Shown: piece by piece, positions 1-9,072 of the stretch
Numbering within the stretch: the first letter of the stretch is position 1
Layout: each line of letters opens with the position of its first letter
Origin: SSF14 sp046331245
GTDB lineage: Bacteria; Actinomycetota; Acidimicrobiia; Acidimicrobiales; Microtrichaceae
DNA: 64,000 nt
Direction of reading: 5' to 3'
Assembly: GCA_046331245.1 (NCBI GenBank)
Contig: JAXLRH010000002.1
Location: forward strand, 434,001 to 498,000
Program-made: the position numbers and the translations under genes
Notes under the pieces: model-generated
Seen by the model: the letters and a program-made list of their open reading frames with translations, nothing else
Told to the model about the DNA's origin: nothing
Database searches by the model: none

Positions 1-1656
1 ATGCCCACCGAGCCCGAGCTGCTGCACCTCGCGAAGCGCGGCCAGCTCGGTCCGGAGTCGTTCGGCCTCAAGCCCGAGCAGCTGCAGGTGACGGTCATCG
101 CCCCCCAGGGCGACCGCGACTACGTCGGCATCGTCACCGCGCTCGAGGGCCAGCCGCTGTCGAAGGGCGACATCGCGAGCCGCCTCGGCGGGTACGAGGA
201 CATCCGCGTCGGCGAGGAGCGCGGCGCCAACGACGCGCAGATCGTCGAGCAGCTCCTCGGCAGCCAGAACGCCCTGCACAACAACTACCAGGACTTCCAG
301 AAGTTCATCGACCACGGCGGCCTCATCGGCCTCCAGCACGATCCCCTGCTCTACGGCGCGTACCTCCTCAACCCGTTCCTCGTGCGCGTCGAGCTGGTGC
401 CGATGCTCGTCGTCAACCAGGGCCAGGTGGCGGTCATCAAGAGCTTCGTCGGCCTCCCGACCATCGACACGTCGGGCGAGGAGTTCAAGTTCGGCTCGAT
501 CGTCGCCCCCGGCCACCGCGGCATCTGGCGTGAGCCGCTTCGCACCGGCAAGTACCCCATCAACCCCCGCTGCTACGCCGCGGAGATCGTGCCCACTTCG
601 ATCATCACGCTCAACTGGGCCAACGCCAACAGCCAGGCGCACAGCCTCGACGCGCACCTCTCCCCCATCGAGGGCAAGAGCCGCGAGGGCTTCATCTTCA
701 CCATCGACCTCCAGGTGCAGATCCACGTGCCGGACACGCGTGCGCCGAAGGTGATCTCGATGGTCGGCACCATGATGAACCTGGTCAACGAGGTGCTGCA
801 GTCGGCCGTCGGCAACCACTTCCGCAACACGCTCCAGCAGCTCGAGGCCATCAAGTTCATCGAGACCCGCCACGAGGTGCAGGCGGCGGCCTTCCAGCGG
901 GTCACGGAGTACCTGTCGCAGTACCAGGTCGAGACGAAGGGCGTCTACATCCAGGACGTGCAGTTCCCCGAGGACATCGTCGAGGTGCTGACCACGCGTG
1001 AGATCGCGAACCAGGAGAAGGCCACCTTCGAGGAGCAGCAGCGCGCGCAGCTCGCCCGCATCGAGATGGAGCGCACGAAGGGCACCGCCGATCAGCAGGC
1101 CAACCTCGCCGCGTCGCAGGTGGGCATCACCATCAAGCAGAACGAGGCCGACGCCCGCAAGGCGCAGGCCGGCGGCGAGGCCGGGGCCACGGTCGTCATC
1201 GGCGAGGCCGAGGCGTCGAAGCAGCGGGCCATCGCCATCGCCCAGGCCGACGCGATCCGCGCGCAGGGCACGGCGAAGGCCGACGCCATGCGGGCGCAGG
1301 GTGAGGCGCAGGCGAACACCGACCGCCAGACCGGTATGGCGAAGGCGGACGCCCAGCGGGCGCTCGGTCTCGCGCAGGCGGCCGGCTTCGAGGCTCAGCG
1401 CGAGGCGCTGGGCGAGGCGGCCACGGCGGCCGTGAACATCGTCGACGCGATCGGCCGAGGCGACGTGAAGATCATGCCGGAGATCCTCGTGCAGGGCGGC
1501 GCCGGCGGCCCGTTCGAGGCGCTCGCCGCCGCCCTCACCCGCATGGTGCAGAACGGCAACAGCCCGCTCACCCTGCTCGAGCCGCCGCCCACCGAGGATG
1601 ACCAGGACGGGCCCGACCTCCCGCCGCCTCCCCCGACGGGCACCCCCGCCGCGTGA
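1..1656 (+). CDS. SPFH/Band 7 (flotillin-like) protein, 5' end possibly cut by the window
   Basis: Seen: 551 residues are readable from base 1. A Band 7/SPFH core begins near residue 132 (VPMLVVNQGQVAVIKSF) and runs to about 340. It is followed by a long Ala/Glu/Gln-rich helical stretch (about 345-470) with repeated AxADAxRAQG units typical of flotillins, then a Pro-rich C-terminal tail. Known: SPFH proteins oligomerise on membranes and scaffold or protect membrane complexes. The open frame starts exactly at base 1, so the ATG there may not be the true start, and an N-terminal membrane segment could lie upstream. It is followed after 46 bases by sufC, with a palindromic promoter region between, so it is probably a separate unit. 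No catalytic function is implied. Confidence 0.8.
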   Translation: MPTEPELLHLAKRGQLGPESFGLKPEQLQVTVIAPQGDRDYVGIVTALEGQPLSKGDIASRLGGYEDIRVGEERGANDAQIVEQLLGSQNALHNNYQDFQKFIDHGGLIGLQHDPLLYGAYLLNPFLVRVELVPMLVVNQGQVAVIKSFVGLPTIDTSGEEFKFGSIVAPGHRGIWREPLRTGKYPINPRCYAAEIVPTSIITLNWANANSQAHSLDAHLSPIEGKSREGFIFTIDLQVQIHVPDTRAPKVISMVGTMMNLVNEVLQSAVGNHFRNTLQQLEAIKFIETRHEVQAAAFQRVTEYLSQYQVETKGVYIQDVQFPEDIVEVLTTREIANQEKATFEEQQRAQLARIEMERTKGTADQQANLAASQVGITIKQNEADARKAQAGGEAGATVVIGEAEASKQRAIAIAQADAIRAQGTAKADAMRAQGEAQANTDRQTGMAKADAQRALGLAQAAGFEAQREALGEAATAAVNIVDAIGRGDVKIMPEILVQGGAGGPFEALAAALTRMVQNGNSPLTLLEPPPTEDDQDGPDLPPPPPTGTPAA

Positions 1657-1662
1657 GGTCGC

Positions 1663-1692
1663 CTATTTCCCCTACGCGCGTGAGGGAAATAG
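1663..1692. promoter_or_regulatory. Palindromic sufC promoter/operator
   Basis: CTATTTCCC (1663-1671) and GGGAAATAG (1684-1692) form a perfect 9-base inverted repeat around an ACGCGCGT centre. The right arm runs into TAGACT (1690-1695), a -10-like hexamer 7 bases before the sufC ATG, so a bound protein would block the promoter. The arms contain the same TAGGrGAwAT-like word found before sufD and sufB. The operator role is inferred. Confidence 0.6.
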
Positions 1693-1702
1693 ACTCTCGG
1701 CC

Positions 1703-2469
<767 letters not shown>

Positions 2470-2473
<4 letters not shown>

Positions 2474-3735
2474 GCGACACCGAGACGGTCGACCCGATCG
2501 ACGCGGCCACGGTGAAGGCCGACTTCCCCCTCCTCGTGAACACGAAGGCGGGCGCCGGCCACGAGCGGCCCATCGTCTACCTCGACTCGGCGGCCACCGC
2601 GCAGAAGCCGCAGGTCGTCATCGACGCCCTCACCGACTACTACGAGACGACCAACGCCAACGTCGCACGCGGCGTGTACGAGCTCGCCGAGGCGTCCACC
2701 AACGCCATGGAGCGCGCCCGCCGCAAGGTGGCGGCGTTCATCAAGGCGCCCAGCGCGGACGAGGTGATCTTCACCAAGAACGCCACCGAGAGCCTCAACC
2801 TCGTCGCCCACAGCTGGGGGCGTGCGAACCTCGGCGCCGGTGACGCCATCGTGCTCACCCAGCTCGAGCACCACGCGAACATCGTCCCCTGGCACATCCT
2901 CGCCGCCGATCTCGGCTTCGAGATCCGCTGGATCCCCGTCGACGACACGGGCCAGCTCGACCTGACCGACCTCGACCGGCTGCTCGACGGCGCCAAGCTC
3001 GTCGGCCTGTCGGCCATGTCGAACGTGCTGGGCACGCTCACGCCGGTGCGCCACATCACCGACGCCGCCCACGCGGCCGGCGCCGTCGTCTCGGTCGACG
3101 CGTGTCAGTTCGTGCCCCACCTGCCCACCGACGTGGTGGCGATGGGCGCCGACTTCCTCTCGTTCTCGGCCCACAAGATGTGCGGGCCCACCGGCGTCGG
3201 CGTGCTCTGGGGCCGGGCCGAGCTGCTCGACGCGATGCCGCCGTTCCTCGGCGGCGGCGGCATGATCACGAACGTCACCCAGGAGGGGTTCACGTCCGCG
3301 GCGCTCCCCCACAAGTTCGAGGCGGGCACGCCGCCGATCGCCGAGACGGTCGGCCTCGGCGCCGCCGTCGACTACCTGTCGGCGCTCGGCATGGACGCGG
3401 TGCGCGAGCACGAGGTGCGGCTCACGTCGTACGCGCTGCGCACCCTGTCGGGCCGCTTCGGCGACAAGCTCACGATCCACGGCCCGTCGGAGCCGGCGCT
3501 CCGGGGCGGCGTCTTCTCGATGGTGCTCGACGGCGTGCACCCGCACGACCTCAGCCAGATCCTCGACGAGCACGGGGTGTGCGTCCGGGCCGGCCACCAC
3601 TGCGCCAAGCCGCTCATGAAAGTTCTCGGCGTCGGCGCGACTGCGCGAGCATCGGTGTACATCTACAACGACGAGCACGACGTCGACGCACTTGCCGACT
3701 CACTCGACGCCGCGGCGTCGTTCTTCTCGTTCTGA
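2470..3735 (+). CDS. sufS: SufS cysteine desulfurase
   Basis: PLP-dependent group II cysteine desulfurase that takes sulfur from cysteine as a persulfide and passes it to SufU. Seen: 421 residues; PLP lysine in SFSAHKMCGPTG (K236), catalytic cysteine in RAGHHCAKP (C378), and the substrate-loop histidines of LEHHANIVPW. The start ATG overlaps the sufC stop (ATGA). SufU follows after 24 bases, so sufC-sufS-sufU reads as one operon. Group II length and the short active-site loop support SufS rather than IscS. Kynureninase-type relatives are excluded by the adjoining suf genes and the cysteine loop. Confidence 0.95.
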
Positions 3736-3759
3736 ACGCATTCGAAGTAGGGAGTTCCA

Positions 3760-4260
3760 ATGGCCGGTCTCGAAGATCTGTACCGCGAGATCATCCTCGA
3801 TCACTACCGCTCGCCCCGTAACCGCGGCGAGCTCGAGACCCCTCCCGCGACGCGCACCGAGGGCTTCAACCCCCTGTGTGGCGACGAGATCGTGGTGTAC
3901 CTCCAGCTCGGCGCCGGCGAGGGTGACGACCGGGTCATCGAGGCCATCCGCATCGGTGGGCAGGGCTGCTCGATCAGCCAGTCGTCGGCGTCGATGATGT
4001 CGTCGGCGGTGCAGGGCAAGACCATCGGCGAGGCGCACGAGGTGATGCGTGCCTTCAAGGCCATGATGTCCATCCACGAGAGCTCGCTCGACGACAGCGC
4101 GCCCGAGGAGCCCACACCCGAGGAGATCGCCGACCTCAAGCTCGGCGATCTCGAGGCGCTGCGCGGCGTGGTGAAGTTCCCCGTCCGCATCAAGTGCGCC
4201 ACCCTCTCGTGGAACACGCTCGACCAGGGCATCAAGGAAGCGGTCTCCCCCGGCGAGTAA
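3760..4260 (+). CDS. sufU: SufU-type zinc-dependent sulfurtransferase
   Basis: Accepts persulfide sulfur from SufS and forwards it to the SufBCD scaffold; in Gram-positive and actinobacterial SUF systems it is a Zn protein, not a cluster scaffold. Seen: 166 residues with the ligand set C40-x-D42, C70 (GGQGCSIS) and C146 (RIKCATLSW). The insert around residues 105-130, rich in Asp/Glu, is characteristic of SufU and absent from IscU. A GTAGGGAG stretch about 10 bases before the ATG serves as ribosome binding site. It is last in the sufC-sufS-sufU run. Confidence 0.93.
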   Translation: MAGLEDLYREIILDHYRSPRNRGELETPPATRTEGFNPLCGDEIVVYLQLGAGEGDDRVIEAIRIGGQGCSISQSSASMMSSAVQGKTIGEAHEVMRAFKAMMSIHESSLDDSAPEEPTPEEIADLKLGDLEALRGVVKFPVRIKCATLSWNTLDQGIKEAVSPGE

Positions 4261-4301
4261 CTTCTCTGCCTCCGAGTCGATCGGCACGGGAGGCGGCGAC
4301 G

Positions 4302-5345
4302 ATGCGAGAGATGCGGGCACCGATCGTCGCGGGCGTCGTCCTGTTGGCGCTCGTGTGCTCGGCGTGCGGCGGGTCGGACGACGCGAGGGCCCGCGCCGTC
4401 GTCAAGGCCTACGGCGACCGCCGCCACGGAGCGACGACCTCGTCGCCGCTCGCCGCCTTCTTCGGCTACGACGACCCCGAGAAGATCAGCGCAACGAGCC
4501 GTGAGCAGAACAAGAAGGCCGAGCTGCGGATCGCCACCTGCATGAAGGCCGAGGGGTTCGACTACATCCCCAACATCGCGTCGACCGACGTGGCGATGGC
4601 AACCGACGACACCGACCTCACCGAGCGCCAGTACGCGGCCCGGTGGGGGTACGGCATCACCACCACGCTGGCAGCAGACGGATCGACGGTGGACGGCGCC
4701 CCCGGCTCCAGCGTCCAGCAGGACGCTCCGTCGACCGACCCGAACGAGGCCATCGTGGCGGCGATGGGCGAGTCGGAGCGCCGGGCCTACGAGTCGGCCC
4801 TGTACGGCGCGTCGTACAACGACGACGGATCGGGCGACTCGTCGACGGACGACGCTCCGTCCGGGTGCCAGTCGACGGCCTACGGCGACGACGAACCGTC
4901 CGCGACGAGCAAGAAGCTGCAGCGCCTGTCGTCGGATCTGTACAAGCGAATCGCAGCGGACACCCGCGTCAAGGCGGCGGCCAAGGAGTACCGGTCGTGC
5001 ATGTCAGCCGTCGGCTATCCGAAGGTGAAGTCGCCCGACAACGGCGCCGTCAGCCTCGTCGAGGAGAAGATGCAGAAGCTGTGGGCGTCGATGAAGCCGC
5101 CGACCGGATCGACGGACGGCGGCGACGGCACGAGCTCCTCCGATCCCACCGACGCCACGCCGGTGTTCGACGCTGCGCTCCTGGCCTCGACGCAGGAGTT
5201 CGAGCGACGGCTCGCCGTCGCCGAGCTCGACTGCCGCGCCGCCTACACCACGGTGTCGGAGGACGTCGGCGCGGAATACGAACAGGCGTTCATCGACAAG
5301 AACCGCGGCCTGCTGCAGCAGGCGAAGCAGGAAGGTCTCAGCTGA
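4302..5345 (+). CDS. Cysteine-containing lipoprotein, first gene of an ABC efflux operon
   Basis: I do not recognise the family. Seen: 347 residues; an N-terminal signal (MREMRAPIVAGVVLLALVC) ends at a lipobox-like CSAC, so it is probably a lipoprotein, though the -3 position is an unusual Cys. The mature part is rich in Asp/Ser/Thr and has a few well-spaced cysteines (ATCMKAEGF, SGCQS, RSCMSAVGY, LDCRAAY) that could form two disulfides outside the cytoplasm. The start is supported by GGGAGG 7-12 bases upstream. The adaptor gene follows after two bases, so it is likely co-expressed with the efflux complex, perhaps as a substrate-binding or assembly lipoprotein (inference). Confidence 0.7.
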   Translation: MREMRAPIVAGVVLLALVCSACGGSDDARARAVVKAYGDRRHGATTSSPLAAFFGYDDPEKISATSREQNKKAELRIATCMKAEGFDYIPNIASTDVAMATDDTDLTERQYAARWGYGITTTLAADGSTVDGAPGSSVQQDAPSTDPNEAIVAAMGESERRAYESALYGASYNDDGSGDSSTDDAPSGCQSTAYGDDEPSATSKKLQRLSSDLYKRIAADTRVKAAAKEYRSCMSAVGYPKVKSPDNGAVSLVEEKMQKLWASMKPPTGSTDGGDGTSSSDPTDATPVFDAALLASTQEFERRLAVAELDCRAAYTTVSEDVGAEYEQAFIDKNRGLLQQAKQEGLS

Positions 5346-5347
5346 TC

Positions 5348-7180
5348 ATGGGCCGCCGACGCACACTCGTCGCCGTCGCGGCGATCTCGATCGTCGCCAC
5401 GAGCGGCGCCTGGTACGCCGGCAGCCGCATCAGCACGCCGGCCGAGGCGCGCGCCCACGTCAAGGAGCCGAAGCCCTCGCTGATCACTGCGCCGGTGGAG
5501 CGCCGGGCGCTGTCGTCGAACGTGATCGTCCGCGGCGACCTCACCTACGACGAGTCGACGCCGATCAACCTCGCCAGCCTCTCCGAGACCAAGGCGGTGA
5601 TCACCAAGGACCCGCCCGAGGTCGGGAGCGTCCTCGCCGACGGTCAGGTGCTGACCGAGGTGAACGGCCGCCCGGTGTTCGTGATCCAGGGAGATCTGCC
5701 GGTGTTCCGCTCCCTGTCCGCCGGGGCCACGGGCGACGACGTCACCCAGCTCGAGGCCGGGCTCGCCCGCCTCGGCGTCGACCCGGGTCCGGTCGACGGC
5801 ACCTTCGACGGCTCCACGCAGGCCGCGATCACCGCGTTCTACCGACGCGCCGGCTACTCCACGAAGGAGCCGACGGCCGAGGCCCGCGACGCCGCCGAGT
5901 CGGCCGACGCCGCGCTCACCGCCGCCCGCCAGGCGCTCCGCTCAGCGGAGAACGCTGCGAAGGACTCGGGGGCCGGCATCAAGACATCGGAGCGCCTGCA
6001 GCTGCAGTCGGCCGTCGACTCGGCGACGGCGGCGCTCGAGGCGGCGAAGGCAGCGGCCGTCACCGCCTCCAAGGAGGCGAGCGCGCAGCAGGCGTCACTC
6101 GCGAACGAGCTCGAGCAGGCGCGCGCCGCGAAGCGGCAGGCCGACGCCACGCTCGCCGACGCGCAGGTGCCGGGCGCGCTCGACCCCGACACCGGCGACC
6201 CGTACACGAACGCGAAGCTCACCGAGCTCGCGAACGCGACGGTGACAACGGCGTCGGCGATCGTCGCGAAGCAGGCCGAGATCGACTCGACCGCAGCGGC
6301 GGCCACCGACACGGCACGCGAGAAGTTCGAGGCCATCGCCCAGGCCGACCGTGACCTGCGCATCGCTCAAGCGGCGCAGCTCGAAGGGCTGAAGCCGGCC
6401 GACGGGAGCAGCGCTGCCACCGAGCTGGCGGACGCCCGCCAGGCGGTCGAGGCCGCGACGAAGCACGCGGAGGCGGCCCAAGCGGACGTCGGCGTCACCG
6501 TCCCACTCGGAGAAGTGGTGTTCGTCCGGGCGCTTCCGCGACAGGTGAACGAGGTGCACCTGCGACGCGGCGACGTCGCGACCGGTGCGGTCGTCACCAT
6601 CAGCGGCGCCGACCTCAAGATCCGCTCGTCGGTGGTCGCTGCCGACCGGGCGCTCCTCACCGTCGGCGCCAAGGTGAAGGTGGACGAGAACGATCTCGAC
6701 GTCCACTTCACCGGAGTGATCTCCGAGATCGCCGACACGCCAGGGGGCGACACGGGCGGGGGAACCGGCGGCACCGGCAACAGCAGCTCGTCCGGCGACT
6801 CGTCCGGGGGCTTGTCCGGCGACTCGCCCAACGCGAGCGGGAGCGGGGACGGCAGCTCGAGCGGGGTGGCGTCGGACAAGTACCGGGTCGTGATCGTGCC
6901 GGGAGCGCTGCCCGACGGCGAGACCGTCGACTCCCTCGCCGGCGTGAACTTCCGCATCACCGTCCCGGTGAAGTCGACGGCCGGCGAGGTGCTGGCGGTG
7001 CCGCTGGCCGCGTTGTCGGCGACGGCCGACGGCGGGGTGCGCGTGGAGGTGGAAGACTCGCCCGGTCGCACTCGGTTCGTGCGGGTCACCCGTGGCCTGG
7101 CCGCCCAGGGCTACGCCGAGGTGGCGCCGGTGAAGGGCGCCCGGCTCACCGAGGGCGACCAGGTCGTGGTCGGCGCGTGA
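5348..7180 (+). CDS. HlyD/MacA-like adaptor with peptidoglycan-binding domain
   Basis: Predicted extracytoplasmic adaptor of an ABC exporter. Seen: 610 residues; one N-terminal membrane segment (about 5-25); a barrel/lipoyl-like part (about 45-115); a type 1 peptidoglycan-binding domain (about 120-170, with GATGDDVTQLEAGLARLG and DGTFDGSTQAAI); a long Ala-rich coiled coil (about 175-385); then a second barrel domain interrupted by a Gly/Ser-rich linker (about 465-510). MacA-type adaptors connect the MacB permease to outer partners; in a monoderm the cell-wall-binding domain would anchor it to peptidoglycan instead. It overlaps the next gene (GTGA), so adaptor, ATPase and permease are translationally coupled. 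The substrate cannot be told. Confidence 0.82.
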   Translation: MGRRRTLVAVAAISIVATSGAWYAGSRISTPAEARAHVKEPKPSLITAPVERRALSSNVIVRGDLTYDESTPINLASLSETKAVITKDPPEVGSVLADGQVLTEVNGRPVFVIQGDLPVFRSLSAGATGDDVTQLEAGLARLGVDPGPVDGTFDGSTQAAITAFYRRAGYSTKEPTAEARDAAESADAALTAARQALRSAENAAKDSGAGIKTSERLQLQSAVDSATAALEAAKAAAVTASKEASAQQASLANELEQARAAKRQADATLADAQVPGALDPDTGDPYTNAKLTELANATVTTASAIVAKQAEIDSTAAAATDTAREKFEAIAQADRDLRIAQAAQLEGLKPADGSSAATELADARQAVEAATKHAEAAQADVGVTVPLGEVVFVRALPRQVNEVHLRRGDVATGAVVTISGADLKIRSSVVAADRALLTVGAKVKVDENDLDVHFTGVISEIADTPGGDTGGGTGGTGNSSSSGDSSGGLSGDSPNASGSGDGSSSGVASDKYRVVIVPGALPDGETVDSLAGVNFRITVPVKSTAGEVLAVPLAALSATADGGVRVEVEDSPGRTRFVRVTRGLAAQGYAEVAPVKGARLTEGDQVVVGA

Positions 7181-7884
7181 CCGCCGACGGCGCCGACGTG
7201 GTCGTCGCGCTCACCGGGGTCGGTCGCACGTTCGACGGCTCGCCGCCGGTCGAGGCGCTGCGTTCGGTCGACCTCGCCGTCACGCGCGGCGACTACGTGT
7301 CGATCGTGGGCCCGTCGGGGTCGGGGAAGTCGACGCTGCTCAACATCCTCGGTCTCCTCGACCGTCCCTCCGCCGGGCGGTACGAGCTCGACGGGGTGGA
7401 CGTGAGCTCGCTGAGCGACGGCCAACGCACGGCGGTGCGCGGGCAGCGCATCGGGTTCGTGTTCCAGGCGTTCCATCTCCTGCCGCACCGCACCGTGCTC
7501 GAGAACGTGATGCTCAGCCAGCTCTACAACCGCACGCCGCCGAAGGAGCGCCGGGAGCGGGCCCGCGACGCCCTCGAGCGCGTCGGGCTCGGTCATCGCG
7601 TGGAGTTCTCACCGACGACGCTGTCGGGCGGTGAGCGGCAGCGCGTCGCGATTGCCCGGGCGATCGTCACCGGGCCGGCACTGCTGCTCGGCGACGAGCC
7701 GACCGGCAACCTCGACTCGGCGACCACCCGTTCGATCCTCGAGCTCTTCGACGAGCTGCACGCCGATGGGCTCACGTTGATGGTGATCACCCACGACCAC
7801 GAGGTGAGCGAACGCGCCGCCCGCGTCGTGACGATGACCGACGGCGTGCTGCTCGACCCGACGCTCGCGACGGCCGGCGCATGA
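7177..7884 (+). CDS. MacB/LolD-type ABC transporter ATPase
   Basis: Cytoplasmic ATPase powering the neighbouring FtsX-fold permease. Seen: 235 residues with Walker A GPSGSGKST (from about 43), the Q-loop region VFQAFHLLPHRTVLENVML, signature LSGGERQRVAIARA (about 149) and Walker B LLLGDEPTGNLDS (about 169). The FQxFHLLPHRTVLENV and GNLDS wording is that of the MacB/LolD subfamily. It starts with GTG overlapping the adaptor stop and overlaps the permease start by ATGA. Confidence 0.92.
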   Translation: MTADGADVVVALTGVGRTFDGSPPVEALRSVDLAVTRGDYVSIVGPSGSGKSTLLNILGLLDRPSAGRYELDGVDVSSLSDGQRTAVRGQRIGFVFQAFHLLPHRTVLENVMLSQLYNRTPPKERRERARDALERVGLGHRVEFSPTTLSGGERQRVAIARAIVTGPALLLGDEPTGNLDSATTRSILELFDELHADGLTLMVITHDHEVSERAARVVTMTDGVLLDPTLATAGA

Positions 7885-9065
7885 GCGGGTCACGGCTCGC
7901 AGCACGCGACCTCGTCGCCGAGGCGACGGCGGGCGTGCTGGCGCGTCCGGCCCGAGCGATCCTCACTGCGCTCGGCACGGTGCTCGGCGTCGCGGCCCTC
8001 GTGAGCACGCTCGGCCTGGCGAAGACCGCCGGCAATCAGATCGTGACCCGGTTCGACGAGCTCGACGCCACCGACGTCGTCGTCACGGCGTCCCGTGGCA
8101 CGATGCCGCTCGACGCGGAGGCGCGACTCACCCGCCTCAACGGTGTGCGCGCCGCCGGCACGATGAGCGAGGTCGACATCGGCGGCAGGCTCGCCAGCTC
8201 CGTCCCCGTCGACGACCCGCTCGCGTCGAACGAGCTCCCGATCACCGTGCAGGCGGGGTCGCCCGGGCTCTTCCGGGCCGTCCGTGCGAGCCTCCGCACC
8301 GGCCGCTACTTCGACGCCTCCCAGAACGACCTCCCGGTCGCCGTGCTCGGCCCCGGCGCCGCAGCCGACCTCCGCATCAACCGGGTCGACCAGCAGCCGG
8401 CGATCTTCATCGGCGATCTCACGTTCGTGGTCATCGGCATCCTCGACGACGTCGACCGTCGGAGCGAGCTCCTCGACGCGATCGTCGTGCCGAACGGCAT
8501 CGCGGCGGCCGACTTCGGCCTGACGGGTGCTAGTTCGGTGCAGATCGACACGAGGGTCGGCGCCGCACGACTCATCGGACGGCAGGCGCCGATCGCCCTC
8601 GCCCCGAACAACCCGAAGCGGCTCCACGCCGAGGTGCCGCCACAGAACGACGCGGTGAAGGGTCAGGTGCAGGGCGACGTGAACGCGCTGTTCCTCCTGC
8701 TGGGCGCGGTGTCACTGCTGGTCGGCGCGCTGGGGATCGCCAACGTGACGCTGGTGTCGGTGCTCGAACGGGTCGGCGAGATCGGGCTCCGTCGTGCGGT
8801 GGGCGCCGCCCGGCGCCACATCGCCGCGCAGTTCCTGCTGGAGTCCACGATGCTCGGGTTCTTCGGCGGTCTGATCGGCACCACGCTGGCCGTCATCACC
8901 ATCGTGGTGGTGGCAAAGGTGAAGACCTGGGTGCCGGTGCTCGACGCGTGGCTGCCGATTGCAGCGCCCTTCGCCGGGGCGTTGGTGGGGCTCGTCTCCG
9001 GGATCTACCCGTCCTGGCGCGCCGCATCGGTGGAGCCGATCACCGCGCTGCGATCAGGTCTCTGA
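7881..9065 (+). CDS. MacB-like ABC permease (FtsX domain)
   Basis: Membrane subunit of the efflux complex. Seen: 394 residues; an N-terminal membrane segment (about 25-45), a large extracytoplasmic MacB-type periplasmic domain (about 50-255), and three C-terminal membrane segments (about 270-385) with the FtsX signature LGIANVTLVSVLERVGEIGLRRAVGA. The topology (one + three helices) matches MacB/LolC-type mechanotransmission permeases rather than classical two-domain importers. It is the last gene of the lipoprotein-adaptor-ATPase-permease operon and faces the convergent acyltransferase with 7 bases between the stops. Confidence 0.9.
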   Translation: MSGSRLAARDLVAEATAGVLARPARAILTALGTVLGVAALVSTLGLAKTAGNQIVTRFDELDATDVVVTASRGTMPLDAEARLTRLNGVRAAGTMSEVDIGGRLASSVPVDDPLASNELPITVQAGSPGLFRAVRASLRTGRYFDASQNDLPVAVLGPGAAADLRINRVDQQPAIFIGDLTFVVIGILDDVDRRSELLDAIVVPNGIAAADFGLTGASSVQIDTRVGAARLIGRQAPIALAPNNPKRLHAEVPPQNDAVKGQVQGDVNALFLLLGAVSLLVGALGIANVTLVSVLERVGEIGLRRAVGAARRHIAAQFLLESTMLGFFGGLIGTTLAVITIVVVAKVKTWVPVLDAWLPIAAPFAGALVGLVSGIYPSWRAASVEPITALRSGL

Positions 9066-9072
9066 CGCCGGC

